DNA of 64,000 nt from assembly GCA_031772625.1 (NCBI GenBank), contig CM062810.1:454837731-454901730 (forward strand). Direction: 5' to 3'. Positions 11,228-23,925 of this stretch are shown piece by piece. The stretch comes from Pinus tabuliformis. Taxonomy: Eukaryota; Streptophyta; Pinopsida; Pinales; Pinaceae. Made by a program: the position numbers and the translations under genes. Positions within the stretch are counted from its first letter, which is position 1. Each line of letters begins with the position of its first letter. The notes beneath the pieces were generated by a model, which saw nothing but the letters and a program-made list of their open reading frames with translations, ran no database searches and was not told the DNA's origin.

Positions 11228-12266
11228 TGTTTTCGGGAAAAGTGTCTATTCAGAACGACCCTATCCCACTGGGTTGTGATAGAGACCTCAGAAACAAACA
11301 GGGAAAGCCACTGTTGTATTCTCCTTTATGAACTATAAACGAAGATGAATAGGATGAACCAACTTGTGTCTTGCACTAGTCCTTTGATCCAATCTCTCTT
11401 CTCTTTGACAGCTTCTAGCTATCTGCTCCCTCACTTGCCTAGCGTCACCAAGTTCCTGCAAGTTCACAGAAGAAAGAAACTACACAAAGACATGGATTTA
11501 TGTTCATAAAAAGCTTAGGATCAGATTTAAGCTAAACATAAAAATATAACACACATCAATTATATACAAGCATGTAGGAGAAACTCAAATAGTTTTATTG
11601 ATAAAACAAGAAGATCCAGGAGGAGTTACAACCGATGATTCCTGATCCAGCATCAACCTCCCAGCATAGAATCCCTTCTTCACCTCCAACAAAGCATAAA
11701 TCACCCAATACTCTGATATCTATCGCAAAACCACAACAATTCTCTGCAATGTACAAAATTTCAGCCTCCGGATCTCTTGGTGAGGGATCCATATATAGAT
11801 GTATGCAAAGAGGATGAGTCAGCTCATGAATTGATTAGTGGCTTCTCTCTATCAGTTCTTGCTTCCACTTGGATACTGAGAGCCTCTTACTCATCACTGG
11901 TCGAATTCAGTGAGGCAAGTGTCATTAGAGAAGATTCTGGAAGCTTCCATTGTCTCTCCACCTCGTGGAATGACTCTGCCACTTGTCATTTCCCACTCAA
12001 CGCACCCTGGTAGTGCATTCAAGTGCATTGCAACGCACCTAGCCAGTGTATTTGGGTTCTTTGCAACGCAGCTAGCTAGTGGAGCATCTGAAATGATCCT
12101 CATCTGACTAGTTCTGAGCAGTTTCTGGTGGAGAACTTCTGGGAGAAGCTGTAATTTGTTGACCTTGTTTCTTTAGGAGCTAGGACAACACTTTTAGGGA
12201 CTTAGGATCTCTTGGTTTATGGACATTTCATGCTTATAGCTGTAAGGCACAAAAATGTCTATAACA
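11228..12266 (-). repeat. 5' LTR of element A (1039 bp)
   Basis: On the minus strand it begins TGTTATAGACATTTTTGTG and ends GAAAACA, next to the PBS. It is collinear with the LTRs of element B. A TATA-like ATATATAGAT lies at 11791-11800 (reading left on the minus strand) and an AATAAA signal at 11594-11599, giving a U3-R-U5 layout like B. The flank at 12267 is ATTATCC and matches the uninterrupted paralogue at 26124. Confidence 0.85.
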
Positions 12267-15071
12267 ATTATCCATCCCTTGTTGACTTGTCTCAACTTAC
12301 CTTTTACTGCCCCATGAAACATTGTTAATTAACATCCTTTATTCATCAATAATTGAGTGATGAATGTATTGGAATCTAACCATCAATCTTCTTCTTCTGA
12401 AGGAGTAAACATTATAATTTTGTAACTTTATTTGCAAAACCTGTTGACAATGAAAACATATCATTTATTTTTTGCAAATGGAACATCCTTATGATTTATG
12501 TTTCCATATACATCACACACACTATAGGTGGTAAATTTGATTGATATATAGTATTCACTATTGGTTTTAGATTGTAGAAAACTGATAGGTTTGGTGTCCT
12601 AAGATTTATTGTCTTTTACTCAAGAATTCAACTCTACAATTTTCTAACAATGACATGGACACAAAGATATTTTGCAAGAAAAACACGAACCACACCTAAG
12701 ATGCCAATTCTTTTCCACGCACCCTTCTAATGTATAACCATAAAAACTATCACTTCAAACAACAACACCGAAATCTTGGGAATAAAAAATGAATCAAACG
12801 TGAATTAGAATTAAGTGCATGCTTGTTGGGTGGTGATATTCAACTCCTATCCATGCAGGCTCATTGTCCTTCATCCAAACTCAATTCGATTTAGATAATT
12901 CATTCATCCTTTATTTTAGAGCATGAGTGGAGACTGTTTTCATTGAATTTAGCGTTCTACTTTCCCTGATGATGCATCTCTTTATGGTCAAATTCAATTA
13001 TGTGGGGATCCATTGTGTGATTTTGTAAGAAATAAAAATGAGAATTTTTATAGTGGAAGTTTTGAAATAGTTCTTTTTAAGATGTTTTTTTAAGTACATT
13101 TGAATATCTATTTTTAAATAACTTTGTCTCACACTCTTGGTAAATTTGAAATTTGTAGTTTCCTCAATGAAGCTTGCCACTTTAAGATAACACTTAGAAA
13201 TTTATTATGCATTTTTCACTTTAGAAAAAATGTAAGATTTATTATTTTATCTATGATTTTTGTTTATTCTTGTAGTGTGTTTCGGCTCCTTTTCTTATTT
13301 CATTATCAAATCCAATTTCTCTCTTGCACTTTCCAAAAGATGTAAGATTTACATTTTTATCTATGTTTTTTGTTTCTTTTTGTAGTGCATTCTGTTTCTT
13401 TTTCCTATAGCATTATAAAGTCCAATATCTCTCTAGTGTGTTTTGGTTTCCTTTCCTATTTAATTATGAATTCCAATATCTCTCTATTAGTGAAACCCCT
13501 TCACAATCAATATCTCACTAGATTTCCTACTTCTCCAATGCTTAACACATGATAAATTTGGCATAAATGCATATGAAAAGTATATATTTCCACTTATGTT
13601 TTGTACAAGTTCCTTTGGTGTGAAGCAAATTGTCAATTGATGTCACTCATCAACAAAAATTCAAAGCACTTTATAAATACTTCATAATCCAATGGGATAA
13701 CTCAAAATAATATAAGTGGGTTCTAAATTAGAGTTTCTTTTCTTTGGATAGAGTTTTTAATTCTCTCTTACGTAGATATTCCCCTATTTTGGCACTAGAA
13801 AATTGCCTCTTGGCATGGCCTAAATATTTAACAATGTGCTCTTTATAGTGTCTATCAAGAATCAGAGGTCGATAAGAATAAGGTGTTAAATTCATTGCTA
13901 ATTTAAGAGGAAGTGGAGCAACTGGTATTTCCATTTCACTTATTGGATCTTTGCTTACACCGTAAGCCCCTATGACTTGTCCATTTCATTAATTCAATTC
14001 AATGAATATGTTTTGTCAGCGCAAAGTAGTGATGATTAAGAAATATAGCTAAACATTTTCCCCTATGATGCAGATGAGGCATTGGGAATTTAGTTGCACA
14101 ATAATAAATGGAGTAGTTTTAAGTGCGATTTTTTAGAGTTTCTAGCCATTTTCTAGTCAAAATGTTTTGAAAACATGTGTTGCAAAATTTTTATTTGTGT
14201 TGCTTAAACTAGTTATTTTACTATATATGGATTAAACACCCTCAAAAACCTATGAATCACTTAGATTTTGAAGAGTTCCCATGTCAAACTTGTGATTTCA
14301 ATGAATGTTGGCTAGAACAAACTAGATAAAAAAAAACTAGTAAACTTTCCAAAAAATCTCACTGGAAAACTACTAGGTAATAAATCCTTCAAATGATGTG
14401 TATATTAACAAAAAAATTTAGTAATATGGTATTGAGTATTTATTCATTACCTTCATAAAATGTAACTGATCCTGTCACCCACCATATCCAGATACAATTT
14501 ATTTCTTCACTCTATCTTGGTTCTCTCCCCGAGTACCACCAAGTGTTTCTGGACTTAACGTAAGTACTCTTCCATAGTTTAGATAATTCTTAAAATAATT
14601 GGAATAGACTATTCATGTACTTTTTGTTGTGCTTTATTTAAAAATTAGATTTATTTTCGATGGTTTATTGAAATTACAAGTTTTCATTACGAAAATTATG
14701 AAATTTAATTATTCCACTCAGGATAAGGTCTAATAGTCCCATCTACAAGGACAAAATTTGTAAATGTACACTGAAAAACATGATTCTTCAACCCAAACTA
14801 TTATAACTCCGTCTAAAACTCCTAGAGAGAATCATTCATGACATGAATAAACTACTTCCTAACAATGTCAGGCAACCATTGACCCGTCAATGACTCATTA
14901 ATTAGATTATAAGACTTTGAAATGATTACAAAATGTTATTTATGTTACAATTAGTGGACAGGTATTTCCTCATCAAAAATAAATTTTCTATATTTATGGA
15001 ATTCTTAATCGATGTCGGTGTTACCTATCTGTGTGGGGTGGTGTGTTCTTAACCAAACTTATCTACAAAGA
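12267..15071 (+). repeat. Segmental duplication copy 1, left part
   Basis: This DNA is collinear with about 26124-28910 at high identity with small indels. It continues on the other side of element B at 22810. The contents are AT-rich. No gene is supported except possible exon-like stretches with consensus donors: one at about 14480-14560 ends before GTAAGTACTC in both copies. A short minus-strand frame (13728-13934) is broken in the other copy. A local tandem repeat of ~120 bases (GATGTAAGATTTA...) occurs at 13210-13480. Confidence 0.85.
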
Positions 15072-16106
15072 TGTTATAGAAATTTTTGGGCACTGCAGCC
15101 CCAATCATATATGTCCATAAACCAAGGGCTTCAGAGTCCCTAAAAGTGTTGTTTCATGCACGAAAGGAACAAGGTCAGCTGATTACTTCATCTCCCAAAA
15201 GTTCTCCACAGAAAATTGCTCAGAACTGATCAAAACTGGACCATACAGGTTGCTCAGTACTAAGGGTGTGATGCATCTCACCTACCCAGTGTAAAAGGTG
15301 CGATGCATAATGGAAAGACATTCTGTAGGGTGCGATGGGCAAGAATGGATGAATGGTAGAGATAGTTTGCGAGGTGGATGATCATGGAATCTTCCAGAAA
15401 CTTCTCCTATGACACTTGCCTCTCTGAATTTTCCTAGGGATGAGTAAGAGATCATCAATTTCCAAGTGGAATCAAGAACTATCAGAGAGAAGACACTAAT
15501 CAAAATCCCAGAAGCTGACTCACCTCCCTGCAATCATCTATATATGGATCCCTCATCCCAGAGATCCAGAGGCTGGAATTTTGTATCTTGTAAGGAAGTG
15601 TTGTTGGTTTCCAGGTGGAATATCATAGTGTTGGGTGATCTAAGCTTTTCATGAGGTGAAGAAGGGCTTTGATGCTGGGAGGATGACGTTGGGTCAGATC
15701 AATGGGTTGTAATCCTCTCTTCTAATCTTTATATCAATAAATCTATTCAAGTTTTCCTCCACATTCTTGTATGTCTGATAGTATATGCATTTATGTGGTC
15801 AATATATATTTGGTCCTATATTTCTTATGATTGTAGATCTCTGCACTTTGAAGGTGTTATGTTGCTTTAACTTTACAAGTACTCTTTGAAGCGGAGTAGT
15901 CAAGGGAGAAGCAGCAAAGACCTGTCGGTGAGGAGAAGGAACAAGCAAGGAACCGAGGGAAAGATCAAGGTTGGTATTATTTGATCCTCTCCTATCTACT
16001 TCTCATAAAGGAAAACGAAAGTAACTTTAATCTGTTTGTTTCTAAGATAACTACCCATCTTAGTGGGACTAGTAGCTCTGCATAGACAGTAGATTTCCTG
16101 ATAACA
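15072..16106 (+). repeat. 5' LTR of element B (1035 bp)
   Basis: Starts TGTTATAGAAATTTT and ends GATAACA. A TATA box CTATATATGG is at 15538-15547 and AATAAA at 15736-15741, so transcription would start about 500 bases in. U3 carries several GGTGCGATG(C/G) motifs (about 15265-15340). Confidence 0.9.
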
Positions 16107-16109
16107 AAA

Positions 16110-16127
16110 TGGCGACTCCACTGGGGA
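16110..16127 (+). promoter_or_regulatory. Primer binding site of element B, tRNA-Arg type
   Basis: TGGCGACTCCACTGGGGA sits three bases after the LTR. It differs at one position from the complement of plant tRNA-Arg(ACG) 3' end. Confidence 0.8.
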
Positions 16128-17847
16128 GTGAATAGATTGTTTGCTTGTCTATATTTGTTTGTTTTATAAACTTACAGACAAAGCTTGAAGTCAAGCCAGC
16201 GAGCCTTCGAACTACATTTTCTATGCAAGTGCAAAGTAGATCAATGCTGCTTCAGTCTATCTCCAGGTTTTGTTTATAAACTGAACAATCGATTTGCAAA
16301 TATCCTAATTGCCCTAGTGGTGGCTCTAGTAACCTCATTAGATGAACCACTGTGATTTCTATTTACTGACTATTATTAGCTCGGCCTAAATCCATGAACT
16401 AAGCTGCAAACTGTGACCAAGAACCAAGTTGAAGTCTCGTCCTTAGACCATCACACTTTCTCCTCTTGGGAATCTGGATGCATCGCACCTCCCGTGTGCA
16501 ATAGGTGCGCTGCATCGCACTTTTCCTGTGTTGTAAGTGTGCTGATCAGATAAGACCTCTTCTGCTTTCAGATTTTGGTTTCTTTTTTAACTCTCTTCAG
16601 CTTTATTCAGGAGTTTTGCTCTCTGTGATCAGTATTCCACTATGGAAACTCCCTTCCTTTGCATGACTCCACATCCATAGTTTAAAGAATTGTGAATGTT
16701 TTTGTGTATTGTGCGCCATTTATAGTTATCTTTTACAAAAAGTAGCATAATCAAACTGTCATCTTTTGATTTGGAAGTGTCGCAAGTATCGTTTTCAATC
16801 AAAGAAAAGAATCCTATCGTTCTTGATGGTCGATTATATAGTTACTCTTGTATTTGATTTGAATTATTATTTTTTCAAGTGTCAAAAGTAGTTTTCAATT
16901 CAAAGTCGCAAAGTGTCGTCATTATCTTCCTTTCGTTTTTGAAGAGAAATTTGTTAGTACTGTCGCTTTGAAAAGATAATTCAGATTTGTAATCAACGTT
17001 CTTTATGTCATTCACACATTAATAAAGTAGAAAACAAATACATGCATGTGCATTTGCATTTAGACTGCTTGTTGGTTTGATTTAGGACAGTGCATCTAGT
17101 GTGTGCTCTCTGCTCTATGTTGAAAGAATATCATCTCTCTTTCTTTAGTAGCTAGGATTTTCATTGCAAAAAGAAGATTAAATGATTGTTTATCATCTTA
17201 GATTTCATTTTAGGAATTGCATATCTACATCAGGCGGTGAACCTGAAAGGAAAATTTCTTAAGAAAGATCAACTGTGAAATAAATTCAATGAACATAAAA
17301 ATGCTTTGGAACCTAATGCACAACATCTAGAAGTCTAGGCTAGAGACATATTCTGGCATCGTAAAGCCTAGTAACTATCGCTTTCATCGTAGGTTGGGTG
17401 ATTCCTCCTCTTTGAGATGACAAGTGCTAGTACGGGCTTGTGCTCCCATGCACCATCGAGTATATATTGGAAGACCACAATAGGCTATATCCTTTATCCT
17501 TAGGAAGCCGTGTCTTCCACCCTATTGATCGCAATGCACTAAACATAGCATTTGGGAAGATTGACTGTCGCACCCTAAAAAGTATTCTGCAGTTTTGTGA
17601 TTGGTTTGGTAATCCCTCTGTCTAGATTTCCAGAGTAGTCTCTTTCATTTCTTTTCAGACTCCTTAAAGGAAAAGGTCCATCTGAGCACTTGTCACTTCA
17701 GGCTCATTAAAAATCAAAGGCGACTAGAGTCATCTTTTGTTTTTTCTCGACTCTTAAAACTTGAAAAAGCAAGTTGTGTCAAAGCGTCTAAAATTTATTT
17801 TAATCGGAATAATGTCACTGTTCCATTGTTGGTCTTAGGTTAAGAAA
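16128..17847 (+). other. Element B leader
   Basis: Untranslated leader homologous to element A 9516-11204 in inverted orientation. It carries a GCATCGCACC / GGTGCGCTGCATCGC cluster at about 16475-16525. The frame at 17440-17625 is not supported by element A. No gene is called. Confidence 0.6.
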
Positions 17848-18598
17848 ATGGAGTCCACCAACCAAGGATTTCCCCTTGGAGGAAATCCTGGTCCTTTCTC
17901 CTCTCGGGGAGATGTTGGTGCACCTCATATGGCCACATTGTCACTTCCAAGATTGACGATTGGCTTTCCAATACGGCTCTTCTCGAACTCCGTCATTCAG
18001 AATACCGTGATTTTTGAACAATCAAGTCAGCAACTAGATGATACTAGAGTTACCCCTCAACCTTTTACTTCGTCCGTTTCTCCCTCTCCTCCTTCCTCTT
18101 CACTTGATGAAGCTGGTAAAGAAAAAAATCAAGTAACTAAGAAGGAGAAGAAGGGAAGGAGAAGAAGGGAAGGAGAAGAAGGAAAAGAAGAAGAAGGAGC
18201 CAAAGGCAAAAAGGGGTAACCATGCATCATCTAGTGAAAATCCACACACGACACTGCCCAGACCTAAATCTCCATGTGTCATTTTCAAAGGGGACAATTA
18301 TCATCAAGACTGTCCTTGTATCTCCCAGATCTTAAGGGACTAGTCTCCTCGTTTGCACAATCTGGTGTCATCAAGCTCTGGCGATCATGTTGAAAGCACA
18401 CCATCAACTAGTGAAAATGAAGTCTCTAGACAGAAAGGAATATGTAAATTTCCTTGCAAACTGTGCGAAGGCAATCATGTCATCCACCACTGTCCCTTCC
18501 TGGACGAAGCTAAAAGAGTCTTGAATTACCGTCTCGCTTCACCGCTGCAGCTTCCTCCTAGATATAAGAAACTCTTGCTGAGTCCATCACTAATTTAA
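17848..18598 (+). pseudogene. Gag remnant of element B with two zinc-knuckle-like motifs
   Basis: An ATG at 17848 opens a 123-residue frame ending in a Lys/Glu/Arg-rich tract (KKEKKGRRRREGEEGKEEEG). A frameshift follows, then a frame to 18598 with CVIFKGDNYHQDC (a knuckle missing its second Cys) and CKLCEGNHVIHHC (a complete CX2CX3HX4C). The knuckle spacing matches element A Gag. The capsid region present in A is absent, so Gag is shortened. The product, when intact, would bind element RNA. Confidence 0.65.
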
Positions 18599-18980
18599 AA
18601 TCTAACCAACACAACTTTGTGGTTATTCGAAGCATCTATCATTGAAGATAAACTCGCTGAATCCATACCAGATGAAAGTCAAAGGTTGAGGCAGTAGTTG
18701 ACCCAGCCTTGTCTTCGGAAGGTCCATCCTCAGATGATACAATCACCAAAGAGAATGAGAACGACACCGTTCAAATTCTTTTCGTAAACACAGACTCCGA
18801 TGAACATGGGGGCAATCTACCATTCCTTTACCGCAGGAAGGAAGTTTGTTAGATTCATACTTGGCCATTTATTCGATCCCACCTCCGAGCAACCTAGTCA
18901 TTTCCTTCGATTGGAATCTACTAGACAGACCCCGTTTATCGGCTAGTGTACCATTCTGAGTCATTGTTCAAACCTATAGA

Positions 18981-19385
18981 ATGGTCATGGTCGATACCAT
19001 CATAGATGAGGGGGCTTCTGTGAGTATCCTTTCCTCAACTTCTTGGAAAGTGCTTGGTTTACCATCGCTTCTGCCTGAGATGCGGAATCTAATAGGCTTT
19101 GATAAAGGAACCAGTTGACCATTAGGAATCCTTCCAAGTTTGCCTATAACTTTGAGAAGGAAAACTGTTTATATGAACGTAATGGTAGTCCAAGGACCTT
19201 TAGATTATAATCTTCTCCTTGGGCGTGACTATATTTATAACATGGGAGCCATTGTCTCCTCACTCTTTCGAGTAATGTGTTTTTCGCATGAAGGCCGAGT
19301 GGTCCAACTCGTAGACCAGCTTTCATTCCCCGACTTACACATAGCTAATATTCAAATGCCATCCGTAAATGGTATTTTTACATAA
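18981..19385 (+). pseudogene. Aspartic protease remnant of element B
   Basis: The frame from ATG 18981 has TIIDEGASVSIL, then one TGA, then LDYNLLLGRDYIYNMGAIV, matching the active site and C-terminal half of the element A protease. The same D-E-G-A-S active site occurs in both elements. After 19385 there is no RT sequence; by about 19850 the sequence matches the A tail. Confidence 0.75.
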
Positions 19386-21764
19386 GGAATGTCTCATCAA
19401 TCTCCAGTTCGTCCACCTGAGGAACGCGAGTAATTCGGGTGTCAGGACTGAAACCCAGGGGGCATGCACCCTGGTCTACTTCAGCAGGAAAGCACTAGGT
19501 ATAGAGTAGGTTTCTGCGGAGAAATGTGACTGGTCCGACACCCATCCATATAGGAAGAGGGTATTCTACTGGAATAAGATACCTCCATCAAAAGGTAAGT
19601 CTTCCCTAATAGAACAAATTTTTTGTCTACAAATTGAAGGGTAACCTAGAAACTCTACTTCACTATACCTGGGGGCATGCAAACCTTTTTGCGTGCAAGT
19701 TAAGAATGACCATTTATTTTCTTATTTTTTAGATTCTCAAACCCTTTAAACTCGTAGGATTGGTCGTTCCTAATTTTCATAATGAAAGGATACGGAGAAA
19801 AGCTTCAAAAGGTGCAAGCTACATAAAAATGGAATCTACCAATGAGATATCCTTATCATACGACTGGAACGAGAAGTTTTTATGTGAAGTTCAAGCTCGT
19901 TAAAAATTAAAACTAAGCAATGAGCAAATGTTCCCCCCAGAGTTTAAGCTCATTAAAAAAAATGAGCCAATTTCTGGTAAATAACCATTGTGAATGCATT
20001 ATCATTAGCTCCGGAGCCTTGGTCATGTTCTCATCATCACCTCCACTCTATTTTAGCCAATCATTCACCTCCATTTGATTGTTTACCCCTTTCGAGGAAC
20101 AGCTGTGAAGAGTGATTTTGTTAGCCACCCTTGTGACACTACCGTGATTGGAAAATTCCAAACCTTACCTGGAATCAAATGCTACTTGAAATTATCACTC
20201 ATTCCTCAAAAAACGAGTCTCCTTTAAGCTCTTTTCATCTGACTCATAAAATATGAAAAGATTTCCGAGCAGTTGGCCTCTCCAGCTCACTAAAGCTACC
20301 GGGAGTGTTATCCCTCCTCTAGATTTTAATATTTTTGGACATGAAGGATTATTACACAAAAAGATCGAGTGCTTGTCTTGTTCGGCTCATTAAAACTATT
20401 GAAAATTCATCCCTTTCGTATTATTTTATACTTTTTCAAACTTAAGGGATTACATGACGAAAAAGTATCACTGGAGTTTCCTTTCCGTCCCTTTTCAGAC
20501 TCTCTAAAATTGAAAAAGGACCAAGTTGTCTTTGTTGTTAAACTCGTTAAAGCCAAGTGCGACAAACTTGTCCATGCAGACAAGAACGAGTTTCACTGTC
20601 GCTAGGCTCGTTAAAACATAGTGACGGGTTTTCCCGAAGGGAAAATTATAGAACAAGCATATGTTATCCTCCTCAAGCTTAATAAAAATAAAGAGGTACT
20701 GGTCAGCAATGACTAGGGAAAAATTGGGAAGAAAACTTGAAGAAAATTTATTGGTAGTGAGTCGCTCTTGAACATGACACCTTCAATCCATCACCATCAT
20801 TGAGTCGGGTTGGGTTATTCTATTCATCGATCATGTTACCATTGGTCCTCCATACCATCCATCTTTGGGGTTAATGCTACCAATCCATTTCAGTGTCGTT
20901 GATATGTTCAAGAGAAGTCAATCAGAGAATTCACCAACCCATCTTGTGTCTCATCCGCTAGAATACCTTTATGCTTCATTCTTTCATGACCGCCACCCTG
21001 AACCCTGTATCATTAGATCGTTATCACCTTCGAAAATCATTCGCTCCATTCCGTGTCATAGATGTGGAATTCATTAAGGCCCTCCTACGACGGGTCACTT
21101 CTTGTCGAAATCAGCTCATTATCGAAGAAGTCGACCTAGGAACAACCCTTTCAGTACTTTGAAGCTTGCATGCCTCAATGGCAAGTTTCTCACTTTCGAT
21201 GATAGGTTTACATCAATGGCCTTCGACCGAGAGATTTTGTGTGGTGTTCGATGCCAAGTCCCATTTTCACACAATGCGAATTGTACTATAGTACCTTAAG
21301 GGTCATCATCATCATAGGTGATTCCTCTCGCGCCTATTAACAACTTACATCATTGGCTGGTAATCAGACGATGTCTTTCCATGTTCGACTCCGGAAAATT
21401 TTTCACATGGATCGACTTGTAATTCAGGTGAAGATTGGACGAGTTTGAAGACCCTGAATCTAGTTTCATCCATCCAGGCTACGATATATTCAGGAAAATA
21501 AAGACATCAAATGTACATCATTGTTGCACAGATGATCATCCGAATCACCAGTCTGCCACACAGATGGTTGTCTGTCCTATGTACATGAAAATGAATTTAT
21601 AAAGTTGAGCATGGGAATGCCATCCTCAGCTAGATCATGAAAATATTATTAAGATATTGTATTGTATGGTATCTTATTATAGTTCGCCTTCCAGCTCGAA
21701 AAACCTTGGTTCCTCATGATAAAGCATGTCACCCGACATCAAAAGATTAACGACCTCATGCTTT
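19386..21764 (+). other. Element B non-coding tail
   Basis: Positions 19386-19850 have no counterpart I can identify; 19850-21545 match element A 1-1700 inverted. Neither RT nor integrase nor the antisense spliced gene of element A is present. The deletion removed that whole block. Confidence 0.65.
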
Positions 21765-21774
21765 AGGGGGCAAC
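21760..21774 (+). other. Polypurine tract of element B
   Basis: TTTAGGGGGCAAC lies directly before the 3' LTR. The short G-run is the likely plus-strand primer. Confidence 0.55.
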
Positions 21775-22809
21775 TGTTATAGACATTTTTGGGTACTGCA
21801 ACCCCAATCATATATGCCCATAAACCAAGGGCTTCTGAGTCCCTAAAAGTGTTGTTTCATGCCCTAAAGGAACAAGGTCAGCTGATTACATCATCTCCCA
21901 GAAGTTCTCCACAGAAAACTGCTCAGAACTGGACAAAACTGGACCATACAGGTTGCTCAGTACTAAGGGTGCGATGCATCTCACCTGCCCAGTGTAAAAG
22001 GTGTGATGCATACTAGAAAGCCCCTCTATTGGGTGCGATGGGTGAGAATGGAGAAATGGAAGAGACAGTTTGCGAGGTGGATGATCATGGAATATTCCAG
22101 AAACTTCTCCTATGACACTTGCCTCTCTGAATTCGCCCACGGATGAGTAAGAGATCATCAATCTCCAAGTGGAATAAAGAACTATCGAAGAGAAGACACT
22201 AATCAAAATCCCAGAATTTGACTCACCTCCCTGCAATCATCTATATATGGATCCCTCATCCCAGAGATCCAGAGGCTGGAATTTTATATCTTGTAGGGAA
22301 GTGCCATTGGTTTCCTGGTGGAATATCATAGTGTTGGGTGATCTAAGCTTTTCATGAGGTGAAGAAGGGCTTTCATGCTAGGAGGATGATGCTGGGTCAG
22401 ATCAATGGGTTGTAATCCTCTCTTCTCATCTTTATATCAATAAAGCTATTCAATTTTTCCTCCACATTCTTGTATGTATGATAGTATATGCATTTATGTG
22501 GTCAATATATATCTGGTCCTATATTGCTTATGATTTTCGATCTCTGCACTTTGAAGGTGTTATGCTGCTTTGACTTTACAGGTACTCTTTGAAGCGGAGT
22601 GGTCAAGAGAGAAGCGACAAAGACCTGTTGGTGAGGAGAAGGAACAAGCAAGGAACCGAGTGAAAGATCGAGGTTGGTATTCTTTGATCCTCTACTATCT
22701 ACTTCTCATTAAGGAAAAAGAAAGTAACTTTAATCTATTTGTTTCTAAGATAGCTACCCGTCTTAGTGGGACTAGCAGCTCTGTATAGACACTAGATTTC
22801 CCGATAACA
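21775..22809 (+). repeat. 3' LTR of element B (1035 bp)
   Basis: Same length and order as the 5' LTR, from TGTTATAGACATTTT to GATAACA. TATA box CTATATATGG at 22241-22250 and AATAAA at 22439-22444 are both kept. Confidence 0.9.
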
Positions 22810-23598
22810 AAAGGACTCAGATAAATATCAGAACTTGGACTTGAATACCTCATCTTTTCTTATTAAAAGTAAGAGTATCCTTCCATCACAACAAAGATTT
22901 CATCCACTTTGTCATTATGGTTTTGATTCACCTCCCTATTCTTCCAGCATTTTAATCACTTAGACAACTTTACAAGTGAAATGACTTATTCATTCATCGT
23001 GATCTTAATTATTTGCTCAGGCAGTTGAAATGTATCCACAAAAATTGTTAGTAAATATAGATCTCATTCAAATCTTTGGCATTAGGATTTTCTTGATATT
23101 GTTATTGTTTTAGTTACTTTTGTGAAGTTGTTCCTCTTAATGTATTATCAAAGTTTTACTGATGAGATTGTGAAGGCATATTCTCAACATCATTTATCTG
23201 ATGTGATCACCAACACAATTGGTCTAATTGTTGCTATTCATACAAGTACTCTGTATTGGTGGATAGATCGTGTTGGAGCAATTATGGTATGCAGTTCTTT
23301 GACCTTTTGTTTTACAGGTCATAGTGTGCAACGTTTCACATGTTAGGCTTCTCTATTTTGTTGAGTGTGCGACATCATTTTTTTGCAATGGCTAATGAAG
23401 AGTAGTTTGTCATCAATTATGTCATCTTCTACTTTTTATAATCAACATCCACTTGTTTAATAAGAAACTCATTGTTCTTTTTCTCATTATCATGATATAT
23501 CTTTGCATTTAGTAGCCACATAGATGACATTTTTAGAACATGTTCTCAGTCATCAGTACTCTTCACTTCCATAAACAATATCTGGTGCGAAACTCCCA
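22810..23598 (+). repeat. Segmental duplication copy 1, right part
   Basis: Resumes the duplicated sequence after element B (AAAGGACTCAGATAAATATC versus GGACTCGGATAAATATC in copy 2 near 28907). Similarity stops at about 23598, just before an LTR-like sequence. Confidence 0.85.
23021..23286 (+). pseudogene. MTP (Mn-type cation diffusion facilitator) exon, copy 1
   Basis: The exon is preceded by TTTGCTCAG and followed by GTATGC, both usable splice sites. It encodes YYQSFTDEIVKAYSQHHLSD, then VITNTIGLIVAIHTSTLYWW and IDRVGAI, the pattern of transmembrane segment with the DxxxD metal site (HHLSDVITN here, H-x3-D kept) of plant MTP8-11 transporters. These move Mn into compartments. The first third is out of frame with the rest. 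No further exons of the gene are recognised nearby, so this is an isolated exon. A second copy sits at 29115. Confidence 0.75.
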
Positions 23599-23606
23599 GA
23601 TAGGCA

Positions 23607-23925
23607 TGTTAGGTCCCTATAATAGTAGTAATTACCTCATTACTATTGTCATTCTAGCCCTTATTGTTATTGTTGTGCCCCTATTTACCCCATATTGTTA
23701 TTATTGTGCCCAATAGAAGCCCACTATTATTATTGTTGTTCCCTTATATTATTATTGTTATGTCAACTTGGATTATATTGTGACCCCTTAGACTCGTATA
23801 TATATAAATGAGGTTTTTTCATTTGTATTATCGAAGAATTATTTATTTGTGTAATGTAAAGGAGGTTTCCCCCTCGAAGAGGGTGATTTTGAAGTCACTG
23901 ATCTATATTTTCTTCTATTTTATGA
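23607..23925 (+). mobile_element. LTR-like sequence, possible solo or truncated LTR
   Basis: It begins TGTTAGGTCCCTATAATAG, has ATT-rich repeats in the first half, then a TATA-like TATATATATAAATGAGG at ~23800 and a leader-like GGTTTCCCCCTCGAAGAGGG. This is the layout of an LTR, and the start coincides with the edge of the duplication. No second copy and no clear PBS are seen, so the right end is arbitrary. Confidence 0.4.

Larger units (their letters stand above)
1..12266 (-). mobile_element. Element A: Tat/Ogre-like Ty3/gypsy LTR retrotransposon, truncated by window edge
   Basis: On the minus strand the order is 5' LTR (11228-12266), PBS, leader, gag, protease, partial RT, integrase, a second-type RNase H, an antisense spliced gene, and a repeat-rich tail. 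The 3' LTR must lie left of position 1, because positions 1-1700 match, in reverse complement, the part of element B just before its 3' LTR. The PBS fits tRNA-Arg(ACG), as in Ogre-type elements. The RT palm and the usual RNase H are missing, so this copy could not move by itself. The right flank begins ATTAT; the matching target-site copy is outside the window. Assignment to Tat/Ogre rests on PBS, aRNase H and antisense ORF, which are known traits of that lineage. Confidence 0.88.
15072..22809 (+). mobile_element. Element B: gag-protease-only relative of element A
   Basis: LTRs of equal length (1035 bp) bound a 5.7 kb internal region with tRNA-Arg PBS, leader, gag remnant, protease remnant, a tail related to element A, and a polypurine tract. 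No RT, RNase H or integrase is present. The flanks are AAAGA (15067-15071) and AAAGG (22810-22814), a 5-bp target duplication with one change. The paralogous site at about 28905 lacks the element. By eye the two LTRs differ at roughly 25-30 of the first ~340 bases, so the insertion is old. It would have depended on enzymes from a full relative. Confidence 0.9.

Noticed and set aside
13728..13934. 68-residue minus-strand frame in duplication copy 1
   Set aside because: Broken by stops and indels in copy 2 and no family recognised.
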